Shown: positions 16,219 to 25,200 of the stretch, piece by piece | Numbering within the stretch: the stretch's first letter is position 1 | Layout: the number at the start of each line of letters is the position of its first letter | From: Streptomyces sp. ISL-96 | GTDB lineage: Bacteria > Actinomycetota > Actinomycetes > Streptomycetales > Streptomycetaceae | Assembly: GCF_018614035.1 (NCBI RefSeq) | Contig: NZ_JAGGPA010000035.1 | Coordinates: forward strand, 1 to 64,000 | Direction: 5' to 3' | DNA: 64,000 bases | Translations under genes and position numbers: made by a program | The notes under the pieces: generated by a model | What the model was told of the DNA's origin: nothing | The model's database searches: none | Seen by the model: only the letters and a program-made list of their open reading frames with translations

Positions 16219-19053
16219 GTGTCCGTCTTCAACAAGCTCATGCGTGCAGGCGAAGGCAAGATCCTGCGCAAACTGCACCGCATCGCGGACCAGGTCAACT
16301 CCATCGAAGAGGACTTCGTCAACCTCTCCGACGCCGAGTTGCGGGCGCTCACCGATGAGTACAAGGAGCGGTACGCCGACGGCGAGAGCCTGGACGACCT
16401 GCTTCCCGAGGCTTTCGCGACCGTCCGCGAGGCAGCGAAGCGTGTTCTCGGTCAGCGCCATTACGACGTCCAGATGATGGGTGGAGCCGCCCTGCATCTC
16501 GGTTATGTCGCCGAGATGAAGACCGGTGAGGGCAAGACCCTCGTCGGCACGCTTCCCGCGTATCTGAACGCGCTGTCCGGCAAGGGCGTCCACCTGATCA
16601 CGGTGAACGACTACCTGGCGGAGCGCGACTCCGAGATGATGGGCCGGGTGCACAAGTTCCTCGGCCTCGATGTCGGCTGCATTCTCGCCAACATGTCGCC
16701 GGCGCAGCGCCGTGAGATGTACGCCTGCGACGTCACGTACGGCACGAACAACGAATTCGGCTTCGATTATCTGCGCGACAACATGGCGTGGTCGAAGGAC
16801 GAGCTCGTCCAGCGCGGCCACAACTTCGCGATCGTCGACGAGGTCGACTCGATCCTGGTCGACGAGGCCCGTACGCCGCTGATCATCTCGGGACCGGCCG
16901 ACCAGGCCACCAAGTGGTACGGCGACTTCGCCAAGCTGGTCGTCCGCCTGAAGAAGGGCGAGCCGGGCAACCTGCTCAAGGGCATCGAGGAGACCGGCGA
17001 CTACGAGGTCGACGAGAAGAAGCGCACCGTCGCCATCCACGAGTCCGGTGTCGCCAAGGTCGAGGACTGGCTGGGTATCGACAACCTCTACGAGTCGGTC
17101 AACACGCCGCTCGTCGGATACCTGAACAACGCCATCAAGGCCAAGGAACTGTTCAAGAAGGACAAGGACTACGTCGTCATCGACGGCGAGGTCATGATCG
17201 TCGACGAGCACACCGGCCGTATCCTCGCCGGCCGCCGCTACAACGAGGGCATGCACCAGGCGATCGAGGCGAAGGAAGGGGTGGACATCAAGGACGAGAA
17301 CCAGACGCTCGCCACGATCACCCTGCAGAACTTCTTCCGCCTCTACGACAAGCTTTCCGGCATGACCGGTACGGCCATGACCGAGGCCGCCGAGTTCCAC
17401 CAGATCTACAAGCTGGGCGTCGTACCGATCCCGACGAACCGGCCGATGGTCCGCGCCGACCAGTCCGACCTCATTTACCGCACCGAGGTCGCGAAGTTCG
17501 CCGCCGTCGTCGACGACATCGCGGAGAAGCACGAGAAGGGCCAGCCCATCCTGGTCGGCACGACGTCCGTGGAGAAGTCGGAGTACCTCTCGCAGCAGCT
17601 GTCCAAGCGCGGCGTCCAGCACGAGGTCCTCAACGCCAAGCAGCACGACCGTGAGGCGCCGATCATCGCCCAGGCCGGCCGCAAGGGCGCCGTCACCGTC
17701 GCCACGAACATGGCCGGTCGCGGTACGGACATCAAGCTCGGCGGCAACCCGGACGACCTCGCCGAGGCGGAGCTGCGCCAGCGCGGCCTCGACCCGGAGG
17801 AGCACATCGAGGAGTGGGCCGCGGCCCTGCCCGGCGCGCTGGAGAAGGCCGAGCAGGCCGTCAAGGCCGAGTTCGAAGAGGTCAAGGCCCTCGGCGGGCT
17901 GTATGTGCTCGGTACGGAGCGGCACGAGTCGCGGCGTATCGACAACCAGCTGCGCGGTCGTTCCGGCCGCCAGGGCGACCCGGGCGAGTCCCGCTTCTAC
18001 CTGTCGCTGGGCGACGACCTGATGCGCCTGTTCAAGGCCGCCATGGTCGAGCGCGTGATGTCGATGGCGAACGTGCCCGACGACGTACCGATCGAGAACA
18101 AGATGGTGACGCGGGCGATCGCGTCCGCGCAGTCGCAGGTGGAGCAGCAGAACTTCGAGACGCGTAAGAACGTCCTGAAGTACGACGAGGTGCTCAACCG
18201 GCAGCGCGAGGTCATCTACGGCGAGCGCCGCCGGGTCCTGGAGGGTGAGGACCTGCAGGAGCAGATCCGTCACTTCATGGACGACACCATCGACGCGTAC
18301 ATCCAGGCGGAGACCGTCGAGGGCTTCGCCGAGGAGTGGGACCTCGACCGGCTGTGGAGCGCGTTCAAGCAGCTCTACCCGGTGAAGGTCACGGTGGAGG
18401 AGCTGGAGGAAGCGGCGGGCGACCGGGCGGGGATCACCGCCGAGTTCATCGCCGAGTCCATCAAGGACGACATCTACGAGCAGTACGCCGAGCGCGAGGC
18501 GCAGCTCGGCTCCGACATCATGCGCGAGCTGGAGCGGCGCGTGGTGCTGTCCGTCCTGGACCGCAAGTGGCGCGAGCACCTCTACGAGATGGACTATCTC
18601 CAGGAGGGCATCGGCCTGCGCGCGATGGCCCAGAAGGACCCGCTGGTCGAGTACCAGCGCGAGGGCTTCGACATGTTCAACGCCATGATGGACGGCATCA
18701 AGGAAGAGTCCGTCGGCTACCTGTTCAACCTGGAGGTCCAGGTCGAGCAGCAGGTCGAGGAAGTTCCGGTTCCGGCGCAGGACGCGTCCCAGAAGCCGTC
18801 GCTGCGCAAGGAAGACGCGGTTCCCGCGGGTGCGCCGCGTCCGGAGATCCGGGCGAAGGGGCTCGACGCTCCGCAGCGGCCCGACCGGCTGCACTTCTCC
18901 GCCCCCAAGGTGGACGGTGAGGGCAGTGTCATCGAGGGTGACTTCGAGAACGGTGAAGGGCCTGCGCGGTCCGAGTCGGACGGCATGACGCGTGCCGAGC
19001 GGCGCAAGGCGCAGAAGGGTGGCGGCAGCGGCGGCCGTCGCCGCAAGAAGTAG
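16219..19053 (+). CDS. secA: preprotein translocase ATPase SecA
   Basis: The 944-residue SecA motor drives protein export through SecYEG. Visible features are the N-terminal SVFNKLMRAGEGKILRKL, Walker A (MKTGEGKTLVG), the DEVDSILVDEARTPLIISG block, the helicase-type VATNMAGRGTDIKLGG and ERHESRRIDNQLRGRSGRQGD segments, and a C-terminal helical scaffold/wing. The C-terminal tail is basic (RRKAQKGGGSGGRRRKK) and lacks the zinc-binding SEC-C motif, as usual for actinobacterial SecA1. The GTG is chosen because homologues begin with this sequence; a GGAG lies about 10 bp upstream. A very strong hairpin terminator follows. Confidence 0.97.
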   Translation: MSVFNKLMRAGEGKILRKLHRIADQVNSIEEDFVNLSDAELRALTDEYKERYADGESLDDLLPEAFATVREAAKRVLGQRHYDVQMMGGAALHLGYVAEMKTGEGKTLVGTLPAYLNALSGKGVHLITVNDYLAERDSEMMGRVHKFLGLDVGCILANMSPAQRREMYACDVTYGTNNEFGFDYLRDNMAWSKDELVQRGHNFAIVDEVDSILVDEARTPLIISGPADQATKWYGDFAKLVVRLKKGEPGNLLKGIEETGDYEVDEKKRTVAIHESGVAKVEDWLGIDNLYESVNTPLVGYLNNAIKAKELFKKDKDYVVIDGEVMIVDEHTGRILAGRRYNEGMHQAIEAKEGVDIKDENQTLATITLQNFFRLYDKLSGMTGTAMTEAAEFHQIYKLGVVPIPTNRPMVRADQSDLIYRTEVAKFAAVVDDIAEKHEKGQPILVGTTSVEKSEYLSQQLSKRGVQHEVLNAKQHDREAPIIAQAGRKGAVTVATNMAGRGTDIKLGGNPDDLAEAELRQRGLDPEEHIEEWAAALPGALEKAEQAVKAEFEEVKALGGLYVLGTERHESRRIDNQLRGRSGRQGDPGESRFYLSLGDDLMRLFKAAMVERVMSMANVPDDVPIENKMVTRAIASAQSQVEQQNFETRKNVLKYDEVLNRQREVIYGERRRVLEGEDLQEQIRHFMDDTIDAYIQAETVEGFAEEWDLDRLWSAFKQLYPVKVTVEELEEAAGDRAGITAEFIAESIKDDIYEQYAEREAQLGSDIMRELERRVVLSVLDRKWREHLYEMDYLQEGIGLRAMAQKDPLVEYQREGFDMFNAMMDGIKEESVGYLFNLEVQVEQQVEEVPVPAQDASQKPSLRKEDAVPAGAPRPEIRAKGLDAPQRPDRLHFSAPKVDGEGSVIEGDFENGEGPARSESDGMTRAERRKAQKGGGSGGRRRKK

Positions 19054-19073
19054 GAATTGCTTCGTTTGCAGCG

Positions 19074-19113
19074 CGGCCGGGGCCGGACACCGATGGGTGT
19101 CCGGCCCCGGCCG
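19074..19113 (+). terminator. secA terminator (18-bp perfect stem)
   Basis: The arm CGGCCGGGGCCGGACACC pairs perfectly with its complement across a GATG loop, 21 bp after the secA stop. The U-tract is minimal (CATTT). It lies between the convergent secA and Rv3235-like genes and may serve both. Confidence 0.88.
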
Positions 19114-19135
19114 CATTTCGGCGGGTCGGCTGTGG

Positions 19136-19633
19136 CTAGTCGGGGGCGCAGGCGGCGGCCACCGGGTCGCCGCGGTCGCCGCGGTCGCCGCCCAGCTCGA
19201 CGGCGGCGCACCGCCAGCGCAGGTCTTGGCCCTGCTCCAGGCGGAACGCCATCGCCCGTACCTGCTCGCCGGCCGCGATGCTTGCGAAGGCCTCGACCAC
19301 GCCGGGGCGCGGGTGGAAGCCGCCGCAGGTGCGTACGACGGGGAGGGTGCCGCGGGTGCGCAGCGGGGTCCTGGGCGCGAGCTGGACGAGCTGCTCGTAC
19401 GCCTCTCCGATGGTGTGGCCGAGCATCCAGTGCACGGGGCGCCGGCCGCTGAGTACGGCCAGCAGGCGCTCGGCGAACTGTTCGTGCGGGGTGGGGCGGT
19501 GGTGGTGCCGGCGGGGTGCTGTGGGTGCGGTCGCGGTCGCGGTTGTGGGGCTCGTAGTGGCTGCCCGTGACGTGGGTGCGCCGGGCCTGCGCGGGTCGCG
19601 GCGCCCTTGCGGCCGTGTCCTGTCGTTGCTCAT
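19136..19633 (-). CDS. Rv3235 family protein
   Basis: The 165-residue protein has a disordered basic N-terminus (residues 1-48, rich in Arg, Pro, Thr and His) followed by an Rv3235-type domain starting at HEQFAERLLAVLSGRRPVHW and including AYEQLVQLAPR and VEAFASIAAGEQVRAMAFRLE. The family is named from Mycobacterium tuberculosis Rv3235 and has no established function. In actinobacteria it recurs beside secA, which suggests an export-related role, but that is only inferred from context. It is convergent with secA, and a small palindrome lies 34 bp upstream of its start. Confidence 0.85.
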   Translation of the reverse strand: MSNDRTRPQGRRDPRRPGAPTSRAATTSPTTATATAPTAPRRHHHRPTPHEQFAERLLAVLSGRRPVHWMLGHTIGEAYEQLVQLAPRTPLRTRGTLPVVRTCGGFHPRPGVVEAFASIAAGEQVRAMAFRLEQGQDLRWRCAAVELGGDRGDRGDPVAAACAPD

Positions 19634-19666
19634 CTGTGTGCCCCCGCTCTGCCGGCCCGGCTTTAC

Positions 19667-19678
19667 TACCGGGCGGTA
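19667..19678. promoter_or_regulatory. candidate operator TACCG-GG-CGGTA
   Basis: A 12-bp inverted repeat TACCGGGCGGTA lies 34 bp before the Rv3235-like start, where an operator overlapping the promoter would be expected. Similar TACCG/CGGTA dyads are common TetR-family targets in Streptomyces. No regulator is adjacent, so the assignment is tentative. Confidence 0.35.
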
Positions 19679-19911
19679 ACTTCTGCTGGTGATCTTCTAC
19701 GGGAGTGAGAGGCGGCTGCAAGACCGGGTAACCGGGGGAAGCGGCCGTCGGCCAAATCACCTATCCGGGTGATGGGAGGCAGGCGTGGGGCGGCGGGCGG
19801 CCGACAGGCGGTTCGTCGGGTGGACGTCGTGGAGGCCGGGGACCACCACCCCGAAGGGGGACTCCGTACGTATCCTTGAGTCCGCCTCCCGACTACGAAA
19901 GCGGCCTGCCA

Positions 19912-20418
19912 ATGCGCGTCTACGTCCCCCTGACCCTTTCCGGTCTCGCTGAGGCGCACAAGGCCGGACAGCTCGGGCCCGGTCCGCTGACCGCCTACGC
20001 CGTGACGCCCGGTCTGCGCGAGTGGTACGTCTCGGACGACATCGAGGAGCTGGAGTACGCCGCGCTGAACCGGGCCGCGGCAGCGTCCCTGCGGCTGCTC
20101 GCCGGGGACCCCGGCGCCGCGCGCCGCCGGGTCGTCGTGGCCGTCGACGTACCGGACGGGGAAGCTGTCGCGGACCCCGACCGGGGGCTGGACGCGGCTG
20201 GGCTCGGCGAGGTGCGGATCGCCGCCGCGGTGCCGCTGAAGAAGGCGGCGGCGGTGCATGTCGACGCGGACGACGCGGAGGCGGATGTGGCCGCGGCGGC
20301 CGCGGCGCTGGGTGCGGCGGACCACGGGGACGACGACGCGCAGTTCACGGTGGACGGGGCGGAGGACCACGAGCTGCTGTGGTTCGGGGTCCAGGAGATC
20401 CCGAATCTGATCGGCTGA
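19912..20418 (+). CDS. DUF6912 family protein
   Basis: The 168-residue, acidic, alanine-rich protein begins MRVYVPLTLSGLAEAHKAGQ and contains the TPGLREWYVSDDIEELEYAAL segment found in its actinobacterial orthologues. No catalytic motif, signal peptide or membrane segment is visible. The ATG is chosen because orthologues begin with the MRVYVP sequence; a start 12 codons earlier is possible. The gene stands alone in its direction, 70 bp before the HAD phosphatase gene. The function is unknown. Confidence 0.8.
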   Translation: MRVYVPLTLSGLAEAHKAGQLGPGPLTAYAVTPGLREWYVSDDIEELEYAALNRAAAASLRLLAGDPGAARRRVVVAVDVPDGEAVADPDRGLDAAGLGEVRIAAAVPLKKAAAVHVDADDAEADVAAAAAALGAADHGDDDAQFTVDGAEDHELLWFGVQEIPNLIG

Positions 20419-20487
20419 GCTGGGCTGGCCTGGGCTGGGCTGCGGTGGGATGTCTGCGTTGTCGTAGTCAGTGGGTACCTTCTTGGA

Positions 20488-21153
20488 ATGGGGAAGCACA
20501 CGACGACGCATCTCGTCTGGGACTGGAACGGCACGCTGCTCGATGACATCAGTGCGGTCATCGGGGCGACGAACGCCGCCTTCGCGGAGATCGGGATCGA
20601 GCCGATCACGCTGGCGCAATACCGCGAGCTGTACTGCGTGCCCATCCCCCGCTTCTACGAGCGGCTGATGGGGCGGCTGCCGACGGACGACGAGTGGCTG
20701 GTCATGGACGAGGCGTTCCATCGGCATTACACCGAGCTGCGGGTGGTGTGCGCGCTCACCCTCGGGGTCGAGGAGCTGCTCGTGGAGTGGCAGGCCGGGG
20801 GGCGCAGCCAGTCACTGCTGAGCATGTACGGGCATGACCAGCTGCTGCCGGTGGTGCGGCAGTACGGGATCGAGCGGCACTTCGTGCGGGTCGACGGGCG
20901 GACCGGGCCTTCCGGTGGCAGCAAGGCCGCGCACATGGCCCGCCACGTCGCGGCGTTGGGCGGCGTGGCGCCGGAGCGGGTAGTTGTGATTGGCGATGCG
21001 GTGGACGACGCGGTGGCGGCCGCGCATGTGGGGGCTCGGGCGGTGCTCTATACGGGGGGCTCGCACAGTCGGGCCAGCTTGGAGCCGGCCGGGGTGCCGG
21101 TGGTGGACACGCTCGCGGAGGCGGTGGAGCTGGCGGAGCGGTGGATGGGGTGA
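20488..21153 (+). CDS. HAD superfamily hydrolase (phosphatase-like)
   Basis: The 221-residue protein carries HAD motif I as VWDWNGTLLDD, a C1-type helical cap, and the motif III/IV region as VVVIGDAVDDAVAAAHVGARAVLYTGG. This is the arrangement of phosphoglycolate phosphatase-like (Gph/PpaX) enzymes. The +2 position of motif I is Asn (DWNGT) instead of the usual Asp, a variant seen in some active HAD phosphatases. The substrate is not predictable. It follows the DUF6912 gene with a 69-bp gap and is followed by a repeat sequence. Confidence 0.9.
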   Translation: MGKHTTTHLVWDWNGTLLDDISAVIGATNAAFAEIGIEPITLAQYRELYCVPIPRFYERLMGRLPTDDEWLVMDEAFHRHYTELRVVCALTLGVEELLVEWQAGGRSQSLLSMYGHDQLLPVVRQYGIERHFVRVDGRTGPSGGSKAAHMARHVAALGGVAPERVVVIGDAVDDAVAAAHVGARAVLYTGGSHSRASLEPAGVPVVDTLAEAVELAERWMG

Positions 21154-21195
21154 GAGTCACCCGGTCAGCACTCCGCCGCCCCCCGTACGACTGGC

Positions 21196-21238
21196 GCTCC
21201 GCCCCGGACCCCGCTCCTCAGACGCCGGAGGGGCCGGA
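21196..21238. repeat. dispersed 43-bp repeat, copy 1
   Basis: This segment, starting GCTCCGCCCCGGACCCC, matches 58586-58628 at 38 of 43 positions. It resembles the widespread Streptomyces intergenic repeat with the core CTCAAACGCCGG. Here it overlaps the last codons and stop of the minus-strand DJ-1/PfpI gene, so the C-terminus of that protein is partly encoded by repeat DNA. Confidence 0.75.
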
Positions 21239-21796
21239 ATCGCTCTTCGCGCGCAGGACCTTCAGGAACTCGCGCATCCAGGCTGAGTGGTCCGGCCAGG
21301 CGCGCGCCGAGACCAGTGTGCCGTCCACGACCGTCTCGGCGTCCTGGAAGGTCGCTCCCGCGGCCTGCATGTCCAGCTCCAGGGCCGGATAGGCCGTGAC
21401 CCGGCGGCCGGCCAGGCCGTCGATGGCGGCCGTCAGGAGCGGGCCGTGGCAGATCTGTGCCACCGGCTTGTCCGAGTCGAAGAAAGCCTTGAGGATCTTG
21501 CGCAGCTCCAGGTCGTTGCGCAGGTACTCCGGGGCCCGCCCGCCGGGGATCACCAGGGCGGCGTACTGGCCCGGCTCGACTTCGGAGAACGCCAGGTCGG
21601 CGGGCCAGGTGTAGCCGGGCTTCTCGGTGTACGTATCGAAGCCGGGCTCGAAGTCGTGGACCACGAACTGGAGCTTCTTGCGGGTCGGGGCGGCGATGTG
21701 GACTTCGTACCCCTCCTCGCGCAGGCGTTGGTACGGGTAGAGGACTTCCAGCGATTCCGCCGCGTCGCCGGTCACGATGAGGATCTTGAGTGCCAT
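21218..21796 (-). CDS. DJ-1/PfpI family protein
   Basis: The 192-residue protein has the class I glutamine-amidotransferase-like fold of DJ-1/PfpI, with the nucleophile elbow Cys116 in AQICHGPLL, a nearby oxyanion segment VIPGGRAPEY and the ARAWPDHSAWMREFL motif near the end. Members act as deglycases, proteases or chaperones under stress. The specific activity here is not predictable. The ATG before ALKILIVTG is used because homologues begin there. The last seven residues (SDSGPSG-type tail) come from a dispersed repeat and are probably not conserved. Confidence 0.9.
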   Translation of the reverse strand: MALKILIVTGDAAESLEVLYPYQRLREEGYEVHIAAPTRKKLQFVVHDFEPGFDTYTEKPGYTWPADLAFSEVEPGQYAALVIPGGRAPEYLRNDLELRKILKAFFDSDKPVAQICHGPLLTAAIDGLAGRRVTAYPALELDMQAAGATFQDAETVVDGTLVSARAWPDHSAWMREFLKVLRAKSDSGPSGV

Positions 21797-22237
21797 GGCT
21801 GTGTGCTCCTCCTCGGGCGGGCCGTGCCGTGCCGTCCGGTTCAACGTGCACCGGGCGGCGGCGTTTGCCAAGGCGCCCCGCCGGAACAGGTGAGAGGCCG
21901 TCGTACGTTCCGCGCTGTCCAGAGTGTCAAACTTCGGGGCTGGTTTTGTACACCGATCGGACATGACGGGCCCCCCGTGCGGGGAGATAGCCTGGTGCCG
22001 TGATCAGCGCGATAGCCCTCGGGGGCAGTGAAGCCCCCGGCATGCGCCCGGAGCGCCACCGTGCCCGGGCGATCGCTGGTCCCCGAAACCCCGACCGGCC
22101 GTCAAAATTGGCCAATAACGTCATGGGTATCTCTCTTCGCGGCATAACGTCGACCCGACCGGATACCCCGCGTCGTGGCGTTGTGTCATCTTTCTTCACC
22201 TACGTCACGCAATGGCGCGCGACAGGAGCCAGAGGAC
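21797..22237. other. intergenic region between DJ-1/PfpI and gdh
   Basis: About 440 bp with divergent promoters. A 7-bp G/C hairpin (CGGGGGC, loop AGTGAA) sits near 22020. A distinctly A/T-rich patch (AAAATTGGCCAATAACGTCAT) around 22104-22124 is the best place for a gdh promoter. An open frame of 99 codons crosses the region and overlaps the gdh start, but it has poor codon bias and is not annotated. Confidence 0.4.
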
Positions 22238-25200
22238 ATGCAGACCAAGCTGGACGAAGCCAAGGCCGAGCTGCTCGTACGGGCGGCCCGGGTAGCTGAG
22301 AACAGCCCGGCCGGGGGGCAACCTTCGACTGGGTCCACGAGTGAGGGCATTCCCGACCGGGACACCCTTCTCGCGTACCTCCAGCGCTACTACCTGCACA
22401 CGGCCCCCGAAGACCTCGCCGACCGCGACCCGGTCGATGTATTCGGCGCGGCGCTCTCGCACTACCGGCTGGCGGAGAACCGCCCGCAGGGCACTGCCAA
22501 CGTCCGGGTGCACACCCCGACCGTCGAGGAGAACGGCTGGACGTGCAGCCACTCCGTCGTCGAGGTGGTCACCGACGACATGCCCTTCCTCGTCGACTCC
22601 GTCACCAATGAGCTGTCCCGCCAGGGGCGCGGCATCCATGTCGTGATCCACCCGCAGGTCACCGTGCGGCGCGATCTCACCGGCAAGCTCATCGAGGTTC
22701 TCCCGGCCGACGGCCGCCGCAAGGCCGAGAAGCTGCCGCACGACGCGTGCGTCGAGTCCTGGATCCATGTCGAGATCGACCGCGAGACCGACCGCTCCGA
22801 CCTCAAGCAGATCACCGCCGACCTGCTGCGCGTCCTGAACGACGTCCGCGAGGCCGTCGAGGACTGGGAGAAGATGCGCGACTCGGCGCTGCGTATCGCC
22901 GACGAGCTGCCGAGTGAGCCCACCGCGGACGACCTGCGCGACCAGGAGGTCGACGAGGCCCGCGAGCTGCTGCGCTGGCTGGCCGCCGACCACTTCACCT
23001 TCCTCGGCTACCGCGAGTACGAGCTGACGCCCGACGACGCGCTGTCCGCCGTCTCCGGCACCGGCCTCGGCATCCTGCGCTCCGACCCGCACCACAGCGG
23101 CAACGAGGACCACCCGGTCAGCCCGTCCTTCAGCCGGCTGCCCGCAGACGTCCGGGCCAAGGCCCGCGAGCACAAGCTGCTCGTACTGACGAAGGCCAAC
23201 AGCCGCTCGACCGTGCACCGGCCCAGCTACCTCGACTACGTCGGCGTGAAGAAGTTCGACGCGGACGGGAATGTCGTCGGCGAGCGGCGCTTCCTCGGGC
23301 TGTTCTCCTCGGCCGCGTACACCGAGTCCGTACGCCGTGTCCCCGTCGTCCGCCGCAAGGTCGAAGAGGTCCTGGAGACCGCCGGCTTCTCGCCCAACAG
23401 CCACGACGGCCGCGACCTGCTCCAGATCCTGGAGACGTACCCGCGCGACGAGCTCTTCCAGACGCCCGTCGACCAGCTGACGTCCATCGTGACGAGCGTG
23501 CTGTACCTCCAGGAGCGGCGCCGGCTGCGCCTCTACCTGCGACAGGACGAGTACGGGCGCTACTACTCCGCCCTCGTCTACCTGCCCCGCGACCGCTACA
23601 CCACCGCCGTGCGGCTGCGGCTCATCGACATCCTCAAGGAGGAGCTCGGCGGCGTCAGCGTCGACTTCACCGCCTGGAACACCGAGTCGATCCTCTCCCG
23701 CCTGCACTTCGTCGTCCGTGTCCCGGCCGGCACCGAGCTGCCGGCCCTCACCGACGCCGACACCGAGCGCATCGAGGCCCGCCTGGTCGAGGCCGCCCGC
23801 TCCTGGGCCGACGGTTTCGCCGAGGCCATGAACGCCGAGCTGGGTGAGGAGCGCGCCGCCGAGCTGCTGCGCCGGTACGGTCACGCCTTCCCCGAGGGCT
23901 ACAAGGCCGACCACTCGCCGCGCGCCGCCGTCGCCGACCTCGTCCACCTCGAACAGCTGACGCACGGCCGCAACAGCTTCTCGCTCTCCCTGTACGAGCC
24001 GGTGGGCGCCGGACCCAACGAGCGCCGCTTCAAGATCTACCGGATCGGCGAGCAGGTCTCCCTGTCCGCCGTCCTGCCCGTGCTCCAGCGGCTCGGTGTC
24101 GAGGTCGTCGACGAGCGTCCGTACGAGCTGCGCTGCACCGACCGTACGCACGCGTGGATCTACGACTTCGGCCTGCGCATGCCCAAGTTGAACGGCAACG
24201 ACGGCTACCTGGCCGACGACGCCCGTGCCCGCTTCCAGGAAGCGTTCTCCGCCGTGTGGACCGGGCAGGCCGAGAACGACGGCTTCAACGCCCTCGTGCT
24301 CAGCGCCGGACTGGACTGGCGGCAGGCGATGGTGCTGCGCGCGTACGCGAAGTACCTGCGCCAGGCCGGTTCGACCTTCAGCCAGGACTACATGGAGGAC
24401 ACCCTCCGCAACAACGTCCACACCACCCGCCTGCTGATCTCGCTGTTCGAGGCGCGGATGTCGCCGGAGCGCCAGGTCGCGGGCACCGAGCTGACCGACG
24501 GGCTGCTCGAAGAGCTCGACGGCGCGCTCGACCAGGTCGCGTCCCTCGACGAGGACCGGATCCTGCGGTCCTTCCTGACCGTCATCAAGGCGACGCTGCG
24601 CACCAGCTTCTTCCAGAAGACCGCCACCGGTGAGCCGCACTCCTACGTGTCGATGAAGTTCGACCCGCAGGCGATTCCGGACCTCCCCGCGCCCCGCCCG
24701 GCGTACGAGATCTGGGTGTACTCGCCGCGCGTCGAGGGCGTCCACCTGCGCTTCGGCAAGGTCGCCCGCGGTGGTCTGCGCTGGTCGGACCGGAGGGAGG
24801 ACTTCCGGACCGAGGTGCTGGGCCTGGTCAAGGCACAGATGGTCAAGAACACGGTCATCGTGCCGGTCGGTGCCAAGGGCGGCTTCGTCGCCAAGAACCT
24901 GCCGGACCCGTCCGTCGACCGTGACGCGTGGATGGCCGAGGGCATCGCTGCGTACAAGACCTTCATCTCGGCGCTGCTCGACATCACCGACAACATGGTG
25001 GCGGGGCAGGTCGTGGCGCCGAAGGATGTCGTGCGCCACGACGAGGACGACACGTACCTCGTCGTCGCCGCAGACAAGGGCACCGCGACCTTCTCCGACA
25101 TCGCCAACGAGATCGCGATCGCCTACAACTTCTGGCTCGGTGACGCCTTCGCGTCGGGTGGTTCGGTCGGTTACGACCACAAGGGCATGGGCATCACCGC

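Noticed and set aside
16216..19116. Very long antisense frame (over 900 codons) opposite secA
   Set aside because: It arises from GC-rich codon bias of secA in the complementary frame; it shows no family motif and would exactly cover an essential gene.
22000..22299. 99-codon frame overlapping the gdh start
   Set aside because: Poor third-position GC, an A/T-rich patch in the middle and 62 bp overlap with gdh indicate a chance frame.
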